DNA of 64,000 nucleotides from Candidatus Chlorobium antarcticum (GCA_030765725.1 JAVCDF010000006.1:1-64000), one strand, 5' to 3'. Shown: positions 19,126 through 29,790, counted from the first letter of the stretch. Numbers and translations are program-made. Notes: generated from the letters alone by a model not told the origin.

Positions 19126-21786
19126 TTACCCTGCATCTGCGATACTGCGTACTGCTTCTCTGAACACACTGCATGCCGTTTCCATTCCCTCGGGGTTTTT
19201 ACCACCGGCGGTGGCGAATTCAGCTTTACCTCCGCCACCGCCCTGAACGGCAACTGCCGCCTGGCGAACAAGCTTTCCGGCATCAATACCAAGTTCCTTC
19301 ACCGCCCTGTCGGAAGCGAAAGCAGCGAGGGAAACTTTTCCCCCAGCTGCGCTGCAGAGCAGCCCTGCCGAGAGCGGGAACTTCTGGCGAAGCGCCTGAA
19401 CCGCAAGACGGAGACCTTCGGCGTTCGCACCCTCAACAACACTGGCAATAATGCGGCAACCCTGCACTTCTTCCGAAGCGGCCGCATCGCTCTGAAGCTT
19501 TGCAAGCAGGGCGTCGGCCTTGAGATCCGAAAGCTGTTTTTCCAGACCTCTGCGCTCCTCAAGAATGGCTGCCACTTTTTCGGCAGTCGGCTCCTCGGCT
19601 TTCAGCTTGAGCAGCTGGCGCACATCGTGCAGTTCACGGTACTCGTTCCACATCAGTTCTTCGGCCGCACGGCCTGTCAGGGCCTCTATACGCCTGACCC
19701 CCGCAGCCACGGAGGATTCACCCACAATCTTGAAGAGCCCTATCTGGCCAACATTGTCAACATGAGTGCCACCGCAGAGCTCAACGGAAATTCCGGGAAT
19801 TTCAACAACACGGACATGGTCGGCATATTTGTCGCCGAAAAATGCGAGCGCCCCTTTGGCTATGGCATCGTCATACGGAACATCGGCCAGTTTTTTGGTT
19901 GATTCAGCCTGACGGATGCACTCATTCACGGCTGCCTCAACAGCTTCAATCTCTGCTGGGGTAAGTTTGGAGAAGTGGCTGAAGTCAAACCGGATGCGCT
20001 CAGGATTGACAAGCGAGCCTTTCTGCTGCACATGCTGCCCGAGAGTGTGGCGAAGCACAGCGTGGAGCAGATGCGTTGCTGTGTGGTTCCGTTCGGTTGC
20101 CTGACGAAGCTTCCGGTTGACCGAGGCGTGCACCGGGCCAGGCCCGATGGCAATGTCGGCGGGGTCAGCCTCGCTGTCGCGGACATTGTCGAAAGCACGG
20201 GTAACCACATGAACAAACGAGTCGCCGTCTTTCTGCGTGTCAGTCACTTCAAGCCTGTATTCGCCGGTCTCTATCCAACCCCTGTCGCCGGTCTGTCCAC
20301 CACTCTCGGCATAAAACGGGGTCCGGTCGAGCACGAGAAGAAGGTTCTTTTTACTCTTGGAAATACCAATGATGGATGCGTCTGATTCCAGCCCATCGTA
20401 TCCGGTGAACTCGGTGGCATGAAGGTCAGCGAACCACTCCCACGATCCTTCTGCGGCACCGCCCTGCTGTTTCTCACGGCGGTCAAGTCGAGCCCGAGTT
20501 TTCTGTTCCTGCATGCAGCGCTCAAACCCTTCACCGTCAACCTGCAGGCCGGCGGATGAGGCCATAAGGCGGGTGAGGTCGAAAGGAAATCCGTAGGTGT
20601 CGTACAGCTTAAAGGTGTCTTCCCCCCCGAGATTGGCGTACCCTCCGGCACGGGCCTTTCCGACCAGTCCGTTAAAAATTTCAATGCCGCGGTCGAGCGT
20701 CACAAGAAAACTTTCCTCTTCAGCTTTAACAATACGCGCCACAGCGTCCTGACGGTCGCGAAGCTCGGGGAAAAAATCTCCCATGGAGTCGGCAATGGTT
20801 CCAACAAGGCGATGAAGAATCGGCTGATTGCAGCCAAGGTCCTTCGCGTAGCGAAGGGCGCGGCGAAGGATGCGGCGAAGCACATAACCACGCCCCTCGT
20901 TGGAGGGCATAGCGCCGTCCGACAGGGCGAACGACAGGGTTCTGGCATGGTCGGCAATCACCCGCATGGCAATATCCTTCGGGTCGTCCATTGAGGCGCC
21001 GTACACAACCCCTGTCAGCTCTGTGATAGTGTCGAAAAGGGGGCGAAAAACATCGGTGTCGTAGTTGGAGGACTTTCCCTGCATGACGGCGCATACCCGT
21101 TCAAACCCCATACCAGTATCAACATGGCGCTGGGGAAGGGGCTCAAGGCGGCCGTCCGCCTGACGGTCGTACTGAATAAAGACAAGGTTCCAGAGTTCAA
21201 TAGCCCGTGGGTCGTCCGCATTCACAAGGGTGCGACCGGAACCATCGGGAGTAAGGTCGATATGGATTTCGGAACAGGGGCCGCAGGGGCCAGTTTCGCC
21301 CATCTCCCAAAAATTATCCTTGTCACCGAAACGGAGAATATGGTCAGGCCGGATGGAGGTTTTTTCCTCCCATATCCTGAAACTCTCGTCATCATCGTTA
21401 TAGACTGTGGCATACAGGCGCTCTTCAGGGAGTTTCCAGACAACAGTCAGCAGCTCCCACGCCCAGGTGATGGCCTCCTCCTTGTAATAATCACCGAACG
21501 ACCAGTTGCCGAGCATCTCGAAAAAGGTGTGGTGATAGGTGTCGCGGCCCACATCTTCAAGATCGTTGTGTTTGCCGGAAGCACGGATGCATTTCTGTGT
21601 ATCGGCAGCACGGGTGTAAGGCCTGGTCCCCTTGGCGAGAAAAACATCCTTGAACTGGTTCATCCCCGCATTGGTAAAAAGCAAGGTGGGATCATCGGCC
21701 GGAATGACCGGCGCGGAACGGACGAGGGTATGGGATTTGCCAACAAAAAAGTCAAGGAAGGACTGGCGGATATCACTGGATTTCAT
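19126..21786 (-). CDS. alaS: Alanyl-tRNA synthetase
   Basis: This 886-aa enzyme charges tRNA-Ala. The class II catalytic core begins [14 protein letters not shown] and continues with [17 protein letters not shown]-like sequence. The editing domain has the zinc ligands [11 protein letters not shown] and CGGTH. A C-terminal DHHA1/C-Ala region is Gly-rich ([12 protein letters not shown]). The ATG at 21786 is chosen because it matches the conserved start; the open frame runs upstream to 21876 without family similarity. A perfect hairpin lies about 145 bp upstream. Confidence 0.96.
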   Translation of the reverse strand: MKSSDIRQSFLDFFVGKSHTLVRSAPVIPADDPTLLFTNAGMNQFKDVFLAKGTRPYTRAADTQKCIRASGKHNDLEDVGRDTYHHTFFEMLGNWSFGDYYKEEAITWAWELLTVVWKLPEERLYATVYNDDDESFRIWEEKTSIRPDHILRFGDKDNFWEMGETGPCGPCSEIHIDLTPDGSGRTLVNADDPRAIELWNLVFIQYDRQADGRLEPLPQRHVDTGMGFERVCAVMQGKSSNYDTDVFRPLFDTITELTGVVYGASMDDPKDIAMRVIADHARTLSFALSDGAMPSNEGRGYVLRRILRRALRYAKDLGCNQPILHRLVGTIADSMGDFFPELRDRQDAVARIVKAEEESFLVTLDRGIEIFNGLVGKARAGGYANLGGEDTFKLYDTYGFPFDLTRLMASSAGLQVDGEGFERCMQEQKTRARLDRREKQQGGAAEGSWEWFADLHATEFTGYDGLESDASIIGISKSKKNLLLVLDRTPFYAESGGQTGDRGWIETGEYRLEVTDTQKDGDSFVHVVTRAFDNVRDSEADPADIAIGPGPVHASVNRKLRQATERNHTATHLLHAVLRHTLGQHVQQKGSLVNPERIRFDFSHFSKLTPAEIEAVEAAVNECIRQAESTKKLADVPYDDAIAKGALAFFGDKYADHVRVVEIPGISVELCGGTHVDNVGQIGLFKIVGESSVAAGVRRIEALTGRAAEELMWNEYRELHDVRQLLKLKAEEPTAEKVAAILEERRGLEKQLSDLKADALLAKLQSDAAASEEVQGCRIIASVVEGANAEGLRLAVQALRQKFPLSAGLLCSAAGGKVSLAAFASDRAVKELGIDAGKLVRQAAVAVQGGGGGKAEFATAGGKNPEGMETACSVFREAVRSIADAG

Positions 21787-21930
21787 AACAAAAATAAAGT
21801 CTTGTTGGATAGCCACGGAAACAGTAAAAGCCGCGGCATTCGCGCGAAAGTTACCCATTTGCACCCGTGTTGCCAACTATATTCCTATTGTTTTTCACTC
21901 CCGCAGCCCTTCAGGGCCGCACTCCGTAAA

Positions 21931-21961
21931 TCCCGACCCGGAGAATAGCAACGGGTCGGGA
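21931..21961. promoter_or_regulatory. Perfect 10-bp stem-loop between divergent alaS and a small Cys-rich gene
   Basis: TCCCGACCCG (21931-21940) pairs exactly with CGGGTCGGGA (21952-21961) around an 11-nt loop. No T-tract follows on either strand. It is about 145 nt upstream of alaS and about 100 nt upstream of the + strand gene, so it is either in a 5' leader or a protein-binding palindrome. It lacks the features of a T-box. Confidence 0.45.
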
Positions 21962-22002
21962 ATGGACCCATCTTCGGAGAAAAAGATTTATATTAAAACA
22001 TT

Positions 22003-22068
22003 ATGACTGCACAAATGAACCGGACGAAAGACACCGAACCTGCAACACAAGACGGAGAGAACGAATGA
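22003..22068 (+). CDS. Possible 21-aa leader ORF coupled to the Cys4 protein gene
   Basis: An ATG at 22003 opens a 21-codon frame rich in Thr, Glu, Asp and Asn. Its TGA (22066-22068) overlaps the ATG of the next gene as ATGA. The coupling geometry is suggestive, but there is no good ribosome site and no run of one codon. It could be chance. Confidence 0.25.
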   Translation: MTAQMNRTKDTEPATQDGENE

Positions 22069-22337
22069 GCTGGGGAGTTGAAGATGAAGGCCGCCGCAAG
22101 GGGGTAAAAAAACTGATGGAGCTTTCCGAAAAGATCATGCGGGAGAACCCTAATCATGTCAATGAGGTTTCCAAAAGCGACAGCGGATGCTGGATGGAAC
22201 AGATGTACGGAATGCAGCGATGCGACTTCTGCGACCTTGCCAACGACTGCCCCATCCGCGAAGAGAGTGAGTGGCAGGAGTACCTGAAAACCAACAACAT
22301 TGTTGTTGAGAAAAGCAGTGGGGAAGCCCCAATGTGA
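22065..22337 (+). CDS. Small Cys4 protein of unknown function
   Basis: This 90-aa acidic soluble protein is not a family I recognise. Four cysteines are arranged C42-x10-C53-x2-C56-x5-C62 (around GCWMEQMYGMQRCDFCDLA), which is compatible with one metal or Fe-S site. The start has a GGAGAG site 5 nt upstream. It precedes korAB by about 200 bp on the same strand, so it may belong to the same physiological unit, but this is inference from position. Confidence 0.7.
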   Translation: MSWGVEDEGRRKGVKKLMELSEKIMRENPNHVNEVSKSDSGCWMEQMYGMQRCDFCDLANDCPIREESEWQEYLKTNNIVVEKSSGEAPM

Positions 22338-22350
22338 ATTTGGTTTCCCC
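22320..22350 (+). terminator. Weak hairpin over the stop of the Cys4 protein gene
   Basis: GGGGAAGCC (22320-22328) pairs with GGTTTCCCC (22342-22350), with one G-T wobble. It spans the stop codon and is followed by AT-rich but not T-tract sequence, so termination would be inefficient. Confidence 0.35.
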
Positions 22351-22447
22351 GAAATTATCCCCTATATTTATTGTTCGTCTGTAGATCAAAAAGTTCGTTT
22401 TGCCATACGGTCTGCACTGTTTTCCCGCCTTAGCGCATCTTATCATC

Positions 22448-22516
22448 ATGACAACAACCCAGGTGGCCGCCCGCAAAAAGACGGGGCACTCAGGGTGGGA
22501 TGTTGTTGTTTATTAA
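22448..22516 (+). promoter_or_regulatory. Structured korAB leader with a 22-codon mini-ORF
   Basis: Arms ACAACAACCCA (22451-22461) and TGGGATGTTGTTGT (22496-22509) are complementary except for a bulge. A second near-complementary pair (GCCCG and CGGGGC) sits inside. The same stretch forms a 22-codon open frame from ATG 22448 to TAA 22514, ending just before korA. This looks like a candidate leader or attenuator, but no known riboswitch class matches. Confidence 0.35.
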
Positions 22517-22540
22517 CCTTGAAACGAAATGACAGGGACT

Positions 22541-24424
22541 ATGACCGACACAACAACGACAAACAGAGGGGTCAATGTAACGCCTAAAACCAGTGTGACG
22601 GTGCTTTTTGCCGGCGACTCGGGCGACGGCATGCAGCTGACCGGTACCCAGTTCGCCAATACGGTGGCGGTGTACGGCTCCGACCTTAATACCTTCCCGA
22701 ACTTTCCTTCCGAAATCCGCGCCCCGGCCGGAACCATTTCTGGAGTTTCAGGCTTCCAGATGCAGTTTGGAAGTCAGTCGGTTTATACGCCCGGCGCGAA
22801 ATTCGATGTGCTTATTGCCATGAATGCCGCGGCGCTTAAAGCAAATCTCAGCAAACTTCACCACGGCGGCATCATCATTGCCGACACAGACGGATTTGAC
22901 GACAAGAACCTCCGCCTGTCGGGATATGGTGAAGGCAACAATCCGCTCGAAGACGGCACTGTTGCAGACTATACACTCTTCAATGTACCGGTTGTGTCCC
23001 TGACCCGTAAGGCTCTTGCCGATACCGGACTCAGCGTCAAAAATATCGACCGCTGCAAGAACATGTTCATTCTGGGCATTCTCTACTGGCTCTACAGCCT
23101 GCCCATCGATACCACAATCAAAACCCTGCAGGTCAAGTTCAAGAACAAGGCCGACATAGCCGATGCCAACATCAAGGCGGTCACCGCGGGTTATAATTTC
23201 GGCGACGAAACTGAAATGTTTGCCCAGTTCGGCCGTTTCTCGGTTGCACCGGCAGGCAAACAGCCAGGCACCTACCGCCGGGTCACCGGTAACGAGGCTG
23301 CTGCAATAGGGCTTGCTGCGGCGTCCAAAAAAGCGGGACTGAAACTCTTTTTAGGCTCCTACCCCATTACCCCGGCAACGGAAATTCTCCAGACGCTGGC
23401 CAACCTGAAAAAATGGGGCGTCAAAACCTTCCAGGCTGAAGATGAAATTGCCGGCGTGCTCTCGAGCATTGGTGCCTCATACGGCGGCGCTATGGCTGCC
23501 ACCAGCACTTCAGGCCCGGGTCTTGCGCTCAAAAGCGAAGCGCTCGGCCTTGCGGTCATTATGGAGATTCCGCTCGTCGTCATTAATGTGCAGCGCGGTG
23601 GTCCCTCAACCGGCCTGCCGACCAAGCCGGAACAGTCTGACCTCTTTATTTCAATGTTCGGCCGTCACGGCGAAGCCCCAATGCCCATCATCTCGGCACA
23701 CTCGCCCGTCGACTGCTTCTATGCCGCCTATGAGGCTGCAAAGCTCTCCGTTGAACACATGACCCCGGTCATCTGCCTGACAGACGGCTACCTGGCATTC
23801 AGCTCTGAACCGATGCTGATTCCCTCACCCGCAGAGCTCAGCAAAATCAAACCGGTGTTCGCCAAACCCAGAGCAGCGGATGACGCTCCCTACCTTCCCT
23901 ACAAGCGCAACGAAATGGGCGTACGGGAGTGGGCGATTCCCGGAACCAAAGGACTTGAGCACCGTATTGGTGGTCTTGAAAAGGCGAATGAAACCGGCAA
24001 TGTGTCACACGACCCGGCAAACCACGCCCTGATGACAAAGCTCCGTGCCGAAAAGGTGGAGAAGATTGCCGACTGTATACCGCTCCAGACACTCGATAAC
24101 GGAACCGAAAAGGGCGACATTCTGGTTCTTGGATGGGGTTCAACCTACGGCGCCATCAAAATTGCGGTCGACCGCGCAATCAAGGCCGGGCACAGCGTCT
24201 CGCATGCACATGTCCGTTACCTGAACCCGTTCCCGAAAAACCTCGGAACAATGCTTGGCAACTACAAAAAGATCCTCATTCCTGAAAACAACTGCGGCCA
24301 GCTGCTGATGATGATCAGGGACCGCTACCTTATTGAGCCGGTTGCGTTCAACAAGGTTGAGGGGCTGCCGTTCAACGAGATGGAAATTGAAGCAAAAATC
24401 ACCGATATCGTAAAGGAGCTCTAA
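22541..24424 (+). CDS. korA: 2-oxoglutarate:ferredoxin oxidoreductase, alpha (gamma-alpha fused) subunit
   Basis: This protein of about 627 aa pairs with KorB to carboxylate succinyl-CoA to 2-oxoglutarate with reduced ferredoxin, a key step of the reductive TCA cycle. The N-terminal gamma-type domain carries [13 protein letters not shown]. The alpha domain follows from about 260, with [22 protein letters not shown] and [13 protein letters not shown] late domain resembles the beta-strand region with [13 protein letters not shown]. The fusion is the usual 2-oxoacid oxidoreductase form with two polypeptides. The ATG at 22541 ([10 protein letters not shown]) follows AGGGACT; the ATG at 22529 would add four residues. 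korB starts 3 bp after the stop. Confidence 0.94.
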   Translation: MTDTTTTNRGVNVTPKTSVTVLFAGDSGDGMQLTGTQFANTVAVYGSDLNTFPNFPSEIRAPAGTISGVSGFQMQFGSQSVYTPGAKFDVLIAMNAAALKANLSKLHHGGIIIADTDGFDDKNLRLSGYGEGNNPLEDGTVADYTLFNVPVVSLTRKALADTGLSVKNIDRCKNMFILGILYWLYSLPIDTTIKTLQVKFKNKADIADANIKAVTAGYNFGDETEMFAQFGRFSVAPAGKQPGTYRRVTGNEAAAIGLAAASKKAGLKLFLGSYPITPATEILQTLANLKKWGVKTFQAEDEIAGVLSSIGASYGGAMAATSTSGPGLALKSEALGLAVIMEIPLVVINVQRGGPSTGLPTKPEQSDLFISMFGRHGEAPMPIISAHSPVDCFYAAYEAAKLSVEHMTPVICLTDGYLAFSSEPMLIPSPAELSKIKPVFAKPRAADDAPYLPYKRNEMGVREWAIPGTKGLEHRIGGLEKANETGNVSHDPANHALMTKLRAEKVEKIADCIPLQTLDNGTEKGDILVLGWGSTYGAIKIAVDRAIKAGHSVSHAHVRYLNPFPKNLGTMLGNYKKILIPENNCGQLLMMIRDRYLIEPVAFNKVEGLPFNEMEIEAKITDIVKEL

Positions 24425-24427
24425 ACC

Positions 24428-25456
24428 ATGACCGACACACTGACCAAACTGACGGCAAAAGATTTCACCTCGAACCAGGAGCCGAAATGGTGTGCTGGCT
24501 GCGGTGACCATGCCGTACTGCAGCAACTGAAAAGCGCTATGGCCGACCTTGAGCTCAAAACCGAAGATGTTGTGGTTGTATCCGGTATCGGATGCTCCTC
24601 GCGCCTTCCTTATTATGTGGCTACTTATGGCGTCCACGGCATCCATGGCAGAGCGCTGCCGGTGGCAAGCGGCCTGAAAGCCTCCCGCCCCGAACTCAGC
24701 GTATGGGTAGCAACGGGAGACGGCGACGCTCTCTCAATCGGCGGAAACCATTACATCCACACAATCCGCAGAAACCCGGACCTGAATGTCCTTCTCCTGA
24801 ACAACGAGATTTACGGCCTCACCAAGGGGCAGTACTCCCCGACTTCCAAAATCGGACAGCGCACCGTCACCTCGCCAAATGGCGTTGTGGACTACCCGAT
24901 GAACACCATTGCGCTGACCCTTGGAGCTGGAGGAACCTTTGTTGCCAGAGTTATGGACCGCGACGGCAAGTTCATGCGCGAAATTTTCAAACGCGCTGCC
25001 GAGCACAGGGGAACCTCGCTGGTGGAAATCTACCAGAACTGCCCCATTTTCAATGATGGAGCGTTCACCCCGTTCACCGACCGTGAGCGCAAGGCAGACA
25101 CAACCATCTATCTGGAGCACGGAAAACCCCTCATCTTCGGCAAAGAGAACGACAAGGGCATCAAGCTCGACGGCTTCACCCCCGTTGTGGTTGACCTCAA
25201 TGACCCGAAGGTATCGCGAGATGACCTCTGGATTCATGATGAGAATGATTTCATCAAGGCAAACATGCTTTCGCGCTTCTTTGACGACCCGGATGCAGAG
25301 GGCGATTATCTTCCGCGTCCCTTCGGGATTTTTTATGTCGAGGACCGCTTCACCTACGAAGACGCACTTACCGCACAGGTGGAAAAGGCTCAGGAAGGTG
25401 GCGAGGGAACTCTTGAGGCACTGCTTGCAGGCAACAGCACCTGGACCATCAAGTAA
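24428..25456 (+). CDS. korB: 2-oxoglutarate:ferredoxin oxidoreductase, beta subunit
   Basis: This 342-aa thiamine-diphosphate-binding subunit begins with the Cys motif [12 protein letters not shown]. It contains [11 protein letters not shown] and the ThDP/Mg signature [16 protein letters not shown], then [18 protein letters not shown]. The cysteines near the N-terminus probably ligate a [4Fe-4S] cluster together with later Cys residues (family knowledge). It is cotranscribed with korA (3-bp gap) and ends at a strong bidirectional terminator. Confidence 0.95.
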   Translation: MTDTLTKLTAKDFTSNQEPKWCAGCGDHAVLQQLKSAMADLELKTEDVVVVSGIGCSSRLPYYVATYGVHGIHGRALPVASGLKASRPELSVWVATGDGDALSIGGNHYIHTIRRNPDLNVLLLNNEIYGLTKGQYSPTSKIGQRTVTSPNGVVDYPMNTIALTLGAGGTFVARVMDRDGKFMREIFKRAAEHRGTSLVEIYQNCPIFNDGAFTPFTDRERKADTTIYLEHGKPLIFGKENDKGIKLDGFTPVVVDLNDPKVSRDDLWIHDENDFIKANMLSRFFDDPDAEGDYLPRPFGIFYVEDRFTYEDALTAQVEKAQEGGEGTLEALLAGNSTWTIK

Positions 25457-25479
25457 GTCTGTTGCTGAAAAGACCCAAA

Positions 25480-25513
25480 CAGAAAAGCCGACTCGTAAGA
25501 GCCGGCTTTTCTG
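25480..25513. terminator. Bidirectional terminator between korB and accA
   Basis: CAGAAAAGCCG (25480-25490) pairs with CGGCTTTTCTG (25503-25513); CTC/GAG extends the stem around a GTAA loop. T-rich and A-rich flanks serve both convergent genes. Confidence 0.88.
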
Positions 25514-25536
25514 TTATAAACATAAATTTAAATGCT

Positions 25537-26544
25537 TTAGCCCTCTTCGTTCCAGACCCCCATGGAGGAGAATTTCTCAATTCGGCTGTTGACCAGTTCG
25601 TCCTGGGGAATGGGAAGAAGAGCGGAGAGCTCTTCAATGAGAATTTCCTTAAGGGTTTCCGCCATCGCTTCAGGAGCCGTATGAGCACCGCCCATGGGCT
25701 CGGGCACAATCCTATCGATAATGCCCTGGCTGAGAAGGTCAGGGGCGGTCAGCTGCAAAGCCTCTGCGGCCTGCTCTTTGTAGTTCCAGCTTCTCCAGAG
25801 AATGGAGGAACAGCTTTCAGGAGAAATGACGGAGTACCAGCTGTTTTCAGCCATCAGAATGCGGTCGCCAACACCAAGACCTATGGCGCCGCCGCTGGCA
25901 CCTTCGCCAATGATAACGCAGATGACCGGAACGGTCAGCTTCGCCATTTCATAAAGGTTGCGGGCAATAGCTTCTGCCTGGCCGCGCTCTTCAGCCTCAA
26001 TGCCGGGAAAAGCGCCGGGAGTATCAATAAGGGTGATGATGGGCTTCTGGAACTTCTCGGCGAGCTTCATAAGACGCAGGGCCTTGCGGTACCCCTCGGG
26101 CTGGGCCATGCCGAAGTTACGGTAGAGGTTCGACTTGGTATCGCGCCCTTTCTGGTGGCCAATAACCATGACCGGCTGTGAAAATCCCGATGCACGGTCT
26201 TCAATGCGGGCAAAGCCGCCAACAATCGCCTTGTCGTCGCTGAAGTGGCGGTCACCGGCGAGCTCAACAAAGTCACAGGTGATCATATAAATATAATCAA
26301 GCGTATAGGGTCGTTCCTGATGGCGTGCAAGCTGCACCTTCTGCCAACGGGTGAGGTTCCTGTATATAGACTGGCGCAGAGCCTCAACTTTTTTCTCAAG
26401 AGTCCCGATCTCTTTCTGCAGAGCCTCGGTTTCCTGGGGAGCCTGCTCACGCGAACTGCTTCTCAGGCACTGACGCATCTCGCCGAGCTTCACTTCAAGC
26501 TCAACGAGCGGTTTTTCGAAATCCAGTACGACTTTCGTGGCCAT
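25537..26544 (-). CDS. accA: Acetyl-CoA carboxylase carboxyltransferase, alpha subunit
   Basis: This 335-aa subunit transfers the carboxyl group from biotin to acetyl-CoA, giving malonyl-CoA for fatty acids. The N-terminal coiled helices are followed by [26 protein letters not shown] and [12 protein letters not shown]. The oxyanion-forming core is [15 protein letters not shown]. Length is normal for the family. accB and accC are 1.2 kb away on the other strand, and accD is not in the window. Confidence 0.96.
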   Translation of the reverse strand: MATKVVLDFEKPLVELEVKLGEMRQCLRSSSREQAPQETEALQKEIGTLEKKVEALRQSIYRNLTRWQKVQLARHQERPYTLDYIYMITCDFVELAGDRHFSDDKAIVGGFARIEDRASGFSQPVMVIGHQKGRDTKSNLYRNFGMAQPEGYRKALRLMKLAEKFQKPIITLIDTPGAFPGIEAEERGQAEAIARNLYEMAKLTVPVICVIIGEGASGGAIGLGVGDRILMAENSWYSVISPESCSSILWRSWNYKEQAAEALQLTAPDLLSQGIIDRIVPEPMGGAHTAPEAMAETLKEILIEELSALLPIPQDELVNSRIEKFSSMGVWNEEG

Positions 26545-26607
26545 AGGTGATAATCAGATGGATAAATCTTCCGGGCGGGCAGAAAAAGCCCCTAAGCCAA
26601 AGATAAA

Positions 26608-26644
26608 AATAAGTCCACCAGGCTGAAGCCTGAATGGACTTATT
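26608..26644 (-). terminator. Terminator downstream of the HU gene
   Basis: AATAAGTCCA (26608-26617) pairs with TGGACTTATT (26635-26644), and AGGC/GCCT extends the inside around a TGAA loop. On the - strand it is followed by TTTTATCTTT. It separates the HU gene from accA. Confidence 0.82.
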
Positions 26645-26680
26645 AAATGCATAAAGCATTAACAGAGAAACCTACCGCTC

Positions 26681-26956
26681 TTATCCGGCCACTTCGTCTT
26701 TAAGCGCTTTTCCTGGCTTGAACTTCACAACTTTCTTGGCAGGAATGGTGATGGTCTTTCCTGTCTGGGGGTTACGGCCCTGGCGAGCAGCTCTGTCGCC
26801 CGTGGTGAATGTACCGAAACCAACAAGAGTAACATCTTCCCCAGATTTCAGTGTTGAGATCACAACATTGATGAAAGAGTTAACGGCTCGTTCTGCGTCA
26901 ACTTTAGTCAGCTTTGCCTGGGCGGCAATTTTCTCTACAAGTTCTGCTTTAGACAT
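26681..26956 (-). CDS. HU family DNA-binding protein
   Basis: This 91-aa-class nucleoid protein opens [18 protein letters not shown] and has the HU/IHF signature [21 protein letters not shown], with the intercalating Pro in the beta arm. The basic tail includes [14 protein letters not shown]. The ATG at 26956 is chosen because it is the conserved HU start; the open frame goes to 26989. It is monocistronic, ending at a strong terminator. Confidence 0.95.
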   Translation of the reverse strand: MSKAELVEKIAAQAKLTKVDAERAVNSFINVVISTLKSGEDVTLVGFGTFTTGDRAARQGRNPQTGKTITIPAKKVVKFKPGKALKDEVAG

Positions 26957-27140
26957 ATGACATATTTTTTTATTGAGATGAAACTCCATTCTATAGAAAG
27001 GTACTAATGGAATTAATTTAAACAGTACTTCTTAAAGATGCAATGCTTTTTTCTCCATAAAACCTCACTGGACGGCGATTTGAATTGGTCGAGAGCTATG
27101 TTATATTTATTTTTTACATGATTATATCAAAAATAAGTCC

Positions 27141-27707
27141 ATGACTTCCATAAGCAATGTCTCCAAAGGCGCCATCATACGCTTCAAGGGAGAGCCCCAT
27201 ATCGTAGAAAGTCTTGTCCATCGCACACCTGGCAACCTCAGGGCCTTTTACCAGGCAAACATGAGAAACCTGAAAAGCGGACGAAATGTTGAATTCCGCT
27301 TCAGCGCCACAGAATCTGTCGATATCATCATCACCGAACGCAAAGAGTATCAGTACCTCTATATGGACGGGGCAGACTATGTTATGATGGACACTACCTC
27401 GTTCGACCAGATCAATGTGTCGGAAGCTGCAATCGGAAGCGGGTCACGATTCATCAAGGACGGCATTACCCTCATCATTGTCTTTTCCGACGACGGTGCA
27501 ATTCTCAGCGTTGAACTTCCTACCTTTGTAGAGGTGGAAGTGACTGAAACCAGCCCGGCGTCTAAAGATGACAGAGCCACAAGCGGAACCAAACCCGCCG
27601 TTGTAGAAACCGGAGCCGAGGTCAATGTGCCAATGTTCATCCAGAATGGAAGCGTCATAAGGGTTGATACCCGCAACGGCGACTACATTGAGCGAGTAAA
27701 AAAGTAA
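27141..27707 (+). CDS. efp: Elongation factor P
   Basis: This 188-aa translation factor relieves ribosome stalling at polyproline. The KOW-like N domain (about 1-65), OB domain II and OB domain III are all present, ending in [19 protein letters not shown]. At the domain I tip the sequence is [11 protein letters not shown], so N32 stands where most EF-Ps have a modifiable lysine or arginine. EpmA-style lysylation or rhamnosylation is therefore not expected at that site. It heads the efp-accB-accC operon (gaps 56 and 21 bp), a common pairing. Confidence 0.95.
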   Translation: MTSISNVSKGAIIRFKGEPHIVESLVHRTPGNLRAFYQANMRNLKSGRNVEFRFSATESVDIIITERKEYQYLYMDGADYVMMDTTSFDQINVSEAAIGSGSRFIKDGITLIIVFSDDGAILSVELPTFVEVEVTETSPASKDDRATSGTKPAVVETGAEVNVPMFIQNGSVIRVDTRNGDYIERVKK

Positions 27708-27763
27708 CCTCCCCGCACAAGCGGTATGCAAACGCATGTAACCCTTTAGTTTGAAAAACACTT

Positions 27764-28225
27764 ATGAACCTCAACGAAATCAAGCAGCTTATTGACCTCG
27801 TCAATAGTTCTGATCTTCAGGAAACAATCATCGAAGAGGGCGAATTTAAAATCACCCTCCGCCGCTCACTCCCCTATGAAGCCGCTCCTATGGCCTTAAC
27901 CCCCGCAGCTCCGGCCGTACCACAGGCTGCCGCGCCGGCACCTGCAGCAGTTTCTGCAGAGACAATTGTCACCGCTCAGGCTTCCGGACTGACTGATGTC
28001 TGCTCCCCGATTGTCGGCACCTTCTACCAGGCATCGTCCCCCGATGCCGCTCCTTTTGTAAGCGTTGGCGACAGCGTTAAAAAAGGTGATGTCCTCTGCA
28101 TCATTGAAGCCATGAAACTCATGAATGAAATTGAGGCAGAAATCAGCGGAACCATTGCTGAAGTACTGGCGGAGAACGGTCAACCGATTGAATATGATCA
28201 GCCTCTGTTCCGCATCAAACCATAA
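27764..28225 (+). CDS. accB: Biotin carboxyl carrier protein of acetyl-CoA carboxylase
   Basis: This 153-aa carrier has an N-terminal helical segment, then an Ala/Pro-rich linker (about 38-66). The biotinyl domain has the modified lysine K118 in IEAMKLMNE. The thumb insertion typical of AccB ([13 protein letters not shown]) is present. It acts with AccC, which follows 21 bp later. Confidence 0.96.
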   Translation: MNLNEIKQLIDLVNSSDLQETIIEEGEFKITLRRSLPYEAAPMALTPAAPAVPQAAAPAPAAVSAETIVTAQASGLTDVCSPIVGTFYQASSPDAAPFVSVGDSVKKGDVLCIIEAMKLMNEIEAEISGTIAEVLAENGQPIEYDQPLFRIKP

Positions 28226-28246
28226 ACAATTTCACACACAACGACC

Positions 28247-29587
28247 TTGTTCAAGAAAATACTTGTCGCGAACCGGGGCGAAATCGCCCTGCGCATTATG
28301 CAGACCTGCCGTGAAATGGGCATCAGTACGGTTGCAGTTTATTCAACGGTCGATACAGAGTCCATTCATGTCCGCTACGCAGACGAAGCTGTATGCATCG
28401 GCCCGGCACTCTCAAAGGAGAGCTATCTCAACATTCCCCGACTGATTGCTGCGGCAGAGGTCACCAATGCCGACGCTATCCATCCCGGCTACGGATTTCT
28501 TGCCGAAAATGCCGAGTTTGCAGATGTCTGCGCATCGGCTGGTATCAAGTTCATCGGCCCCACGGCCGACATGATAAACCGGATGGGCGATAAAAACACC
28601 GCTAAAGCCACCATGATAGCAGCCGGAGTACCGGTTGTTCCCGGAAGCCCGGGTCTGGTGACCGACCTTAAAGCGGCGATTGAAACGGCCAACAAAACCG
28701 GCTACCCAGTCATCATCAAACCAACTGCCGGCGGCGGAGGTAAAGGAATGCGGGTTGTGCATGAAGAGAGCCAGATTGAAAAAGCACTCAACACCGCACG
28801 AAGCGAAGCTGAGCAGGCTTTTGGCAACAGTGGTGTTTACATTGAAAAGTTTCTGGAAAACCCGCGCCATGTTGAAATTCAGATTATGTCTGACCAGCAC
28901 GGCAACACCATCCATCTCGGCGAGCGCGACTGCACGGTGCAGCGCCGCCACCAGAAACTCATTGAAGAGACCCCCTCTCCAGCCGTCAATGATGATCTGA
29001 GAAAGAAAATGGGAGATGCCGCTGTAGCCGCAGCAAGGGCAATCAACTATGAAGGTGCCGGCACCATCGAATTTCTGCTCGACCGCCAACAGAAGTTCTA
29101 CTTCATGGAAATGAACACCCGCATACAGGTGGAGCATCCCGTGACCGAAGAGCGCTACGATGTAGACATTGTGAAGGAGCAGATTCTTGCTGCTGCGGGA
29201 GAATCACTTGAAGGACGGTCGTTTACTCCGAAAGGACACTCAATCGAGTGCCGCATCAACGCAGAAGATCCTGAGCATTCGTTCCGCCCTTCACCAGGGA
29301 AACTTCAAGTATTCCACACTCCTGGAGGCCACGGCGTACGGGTGGACTCGCACTGCTACGCCAGCTATGTGGTACCCTCCAACTACGATTCCATGATTGC
29401 CAAGCTGATTGTTACCGCACACACGCGCGAAGAGGCAATAGCCCGTATGTCGCGCGCACTTGACGAGTTCATTGTTGTGGGCATCAAAACCACCATCCCC
29501 TTCCAGAAACAGGTGATGCACGACAAGGTATTCCAGAGCGGAAATTTCGACACCGGCTTCCTCGACACCTTCCGGTTCGAGAAATAA
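28247..29587 (+). CDS. accC: Biotin carboxylase, TTG start
   Basis: This 446-aa ATP-grasp enzyme carboxylates biotin on AccB. It begins [17 protein letters not shown], has the Gly-rich ATP loop [14 protein letters not shown], the active-site region [15 protein letters not shown], and [16 protein letters not shown]. The first codon of the conserved N-terminus is TTG (28247-28249); no ATG or GTG gives a family-like start. No clear Shine-Dalgarno precedes it, so it may depend on coupling with accB. A terminator follows. Confidence 0.95.
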   Translation: MFKKILVANRGEIALRIMQTCREMGISTVAVYSTVDTESIHVRYADEAVCIGPALSKESYLNIPRLIAAAEVTNADAIHPGYGFLAENAEFADVCASAGIKFIGPTADMINRMGDKNTAKATMIAAGVPVVPGSPGLVTDLKAAIETANKTGYPVIIKPTAGGGGKGMRVVHEESQIEKALNTARSEAEQAFGNSGVYIEKFLENPRHVEIQIMSDQHGNTIHLGERDCTVQRRHQKLIEETPSPAVNDDLRKKMGDAAVAAARAINYEGAGTIEFLLDRQQKFYFMEMNTRIQVEHPVTEERYDVDIVKEQILAAAGESLEGRSFTPKGHSIECRINAEDPEHSFRPSPGKLQVFHTPGGHGVRVDSHCYASYVVPSNYDSMIAKLIVTAHTREEAIARMSRALDEFIVVGIKTTIPFQKQVMHDKVFQSGNFDTGFLDTFRFEK

Positions 29588-29626
29588 CAGCAAAAGAAAA
29601 GGCTCTCAGCAAGGAGAACCGACAAC

Positions 29627-29661
29627 AGAAAAGGGCTGCCTCGAAAAGGCGGCCCTTTTCT
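29627..29661 (+). terminator. Terminator after the efp-accBC operon
   Basis: AGAAAAGGGC (29627-29636) pairs with GCCCTTTTCT (29652-29661), with GCC/GGC extending the stem. A T-tract is built into the right arm, followed by CGTTTG. Confidence 0.85.
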
Positions 29662-29679
29662 CGTTTGAACCCGGCGTGA

Positions 29680-29778
29680 GGGGACGCTGTACACTTCGTA
29701 CACTAATTCAAAACAGATACACTCTACGAACTGCGTCCCCAACTCAGGCAAACACACTCAGTCAAGAGTGCCCCCAAC
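29680..29778. repeat. Palindromic intergenic region, possible copy 3 of the element
   Basis: Arms GGGGACGC (29680-29687) and GCGTCCCC (29733-29740) are perfect inverted repeats 45 bp apart. The segment at 29755-29778 matches 1662-1684 at about 19 of 23 positions, and AACTGCGT at 29729-29736 resembles the centre of copies 1 and 2. It lies between the two terminators of the convergent accC and rpoC genes. Confidence 0.35.
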
Positions 29779-29790
29779 TCTAAGCCAAAG

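Noticed and set aside
21124-21948. 274-aa open frame on the + strand
   Set aside because: It is antisense to alaS and mirrors its codon pattern; no ribosome site or recognisable motif.
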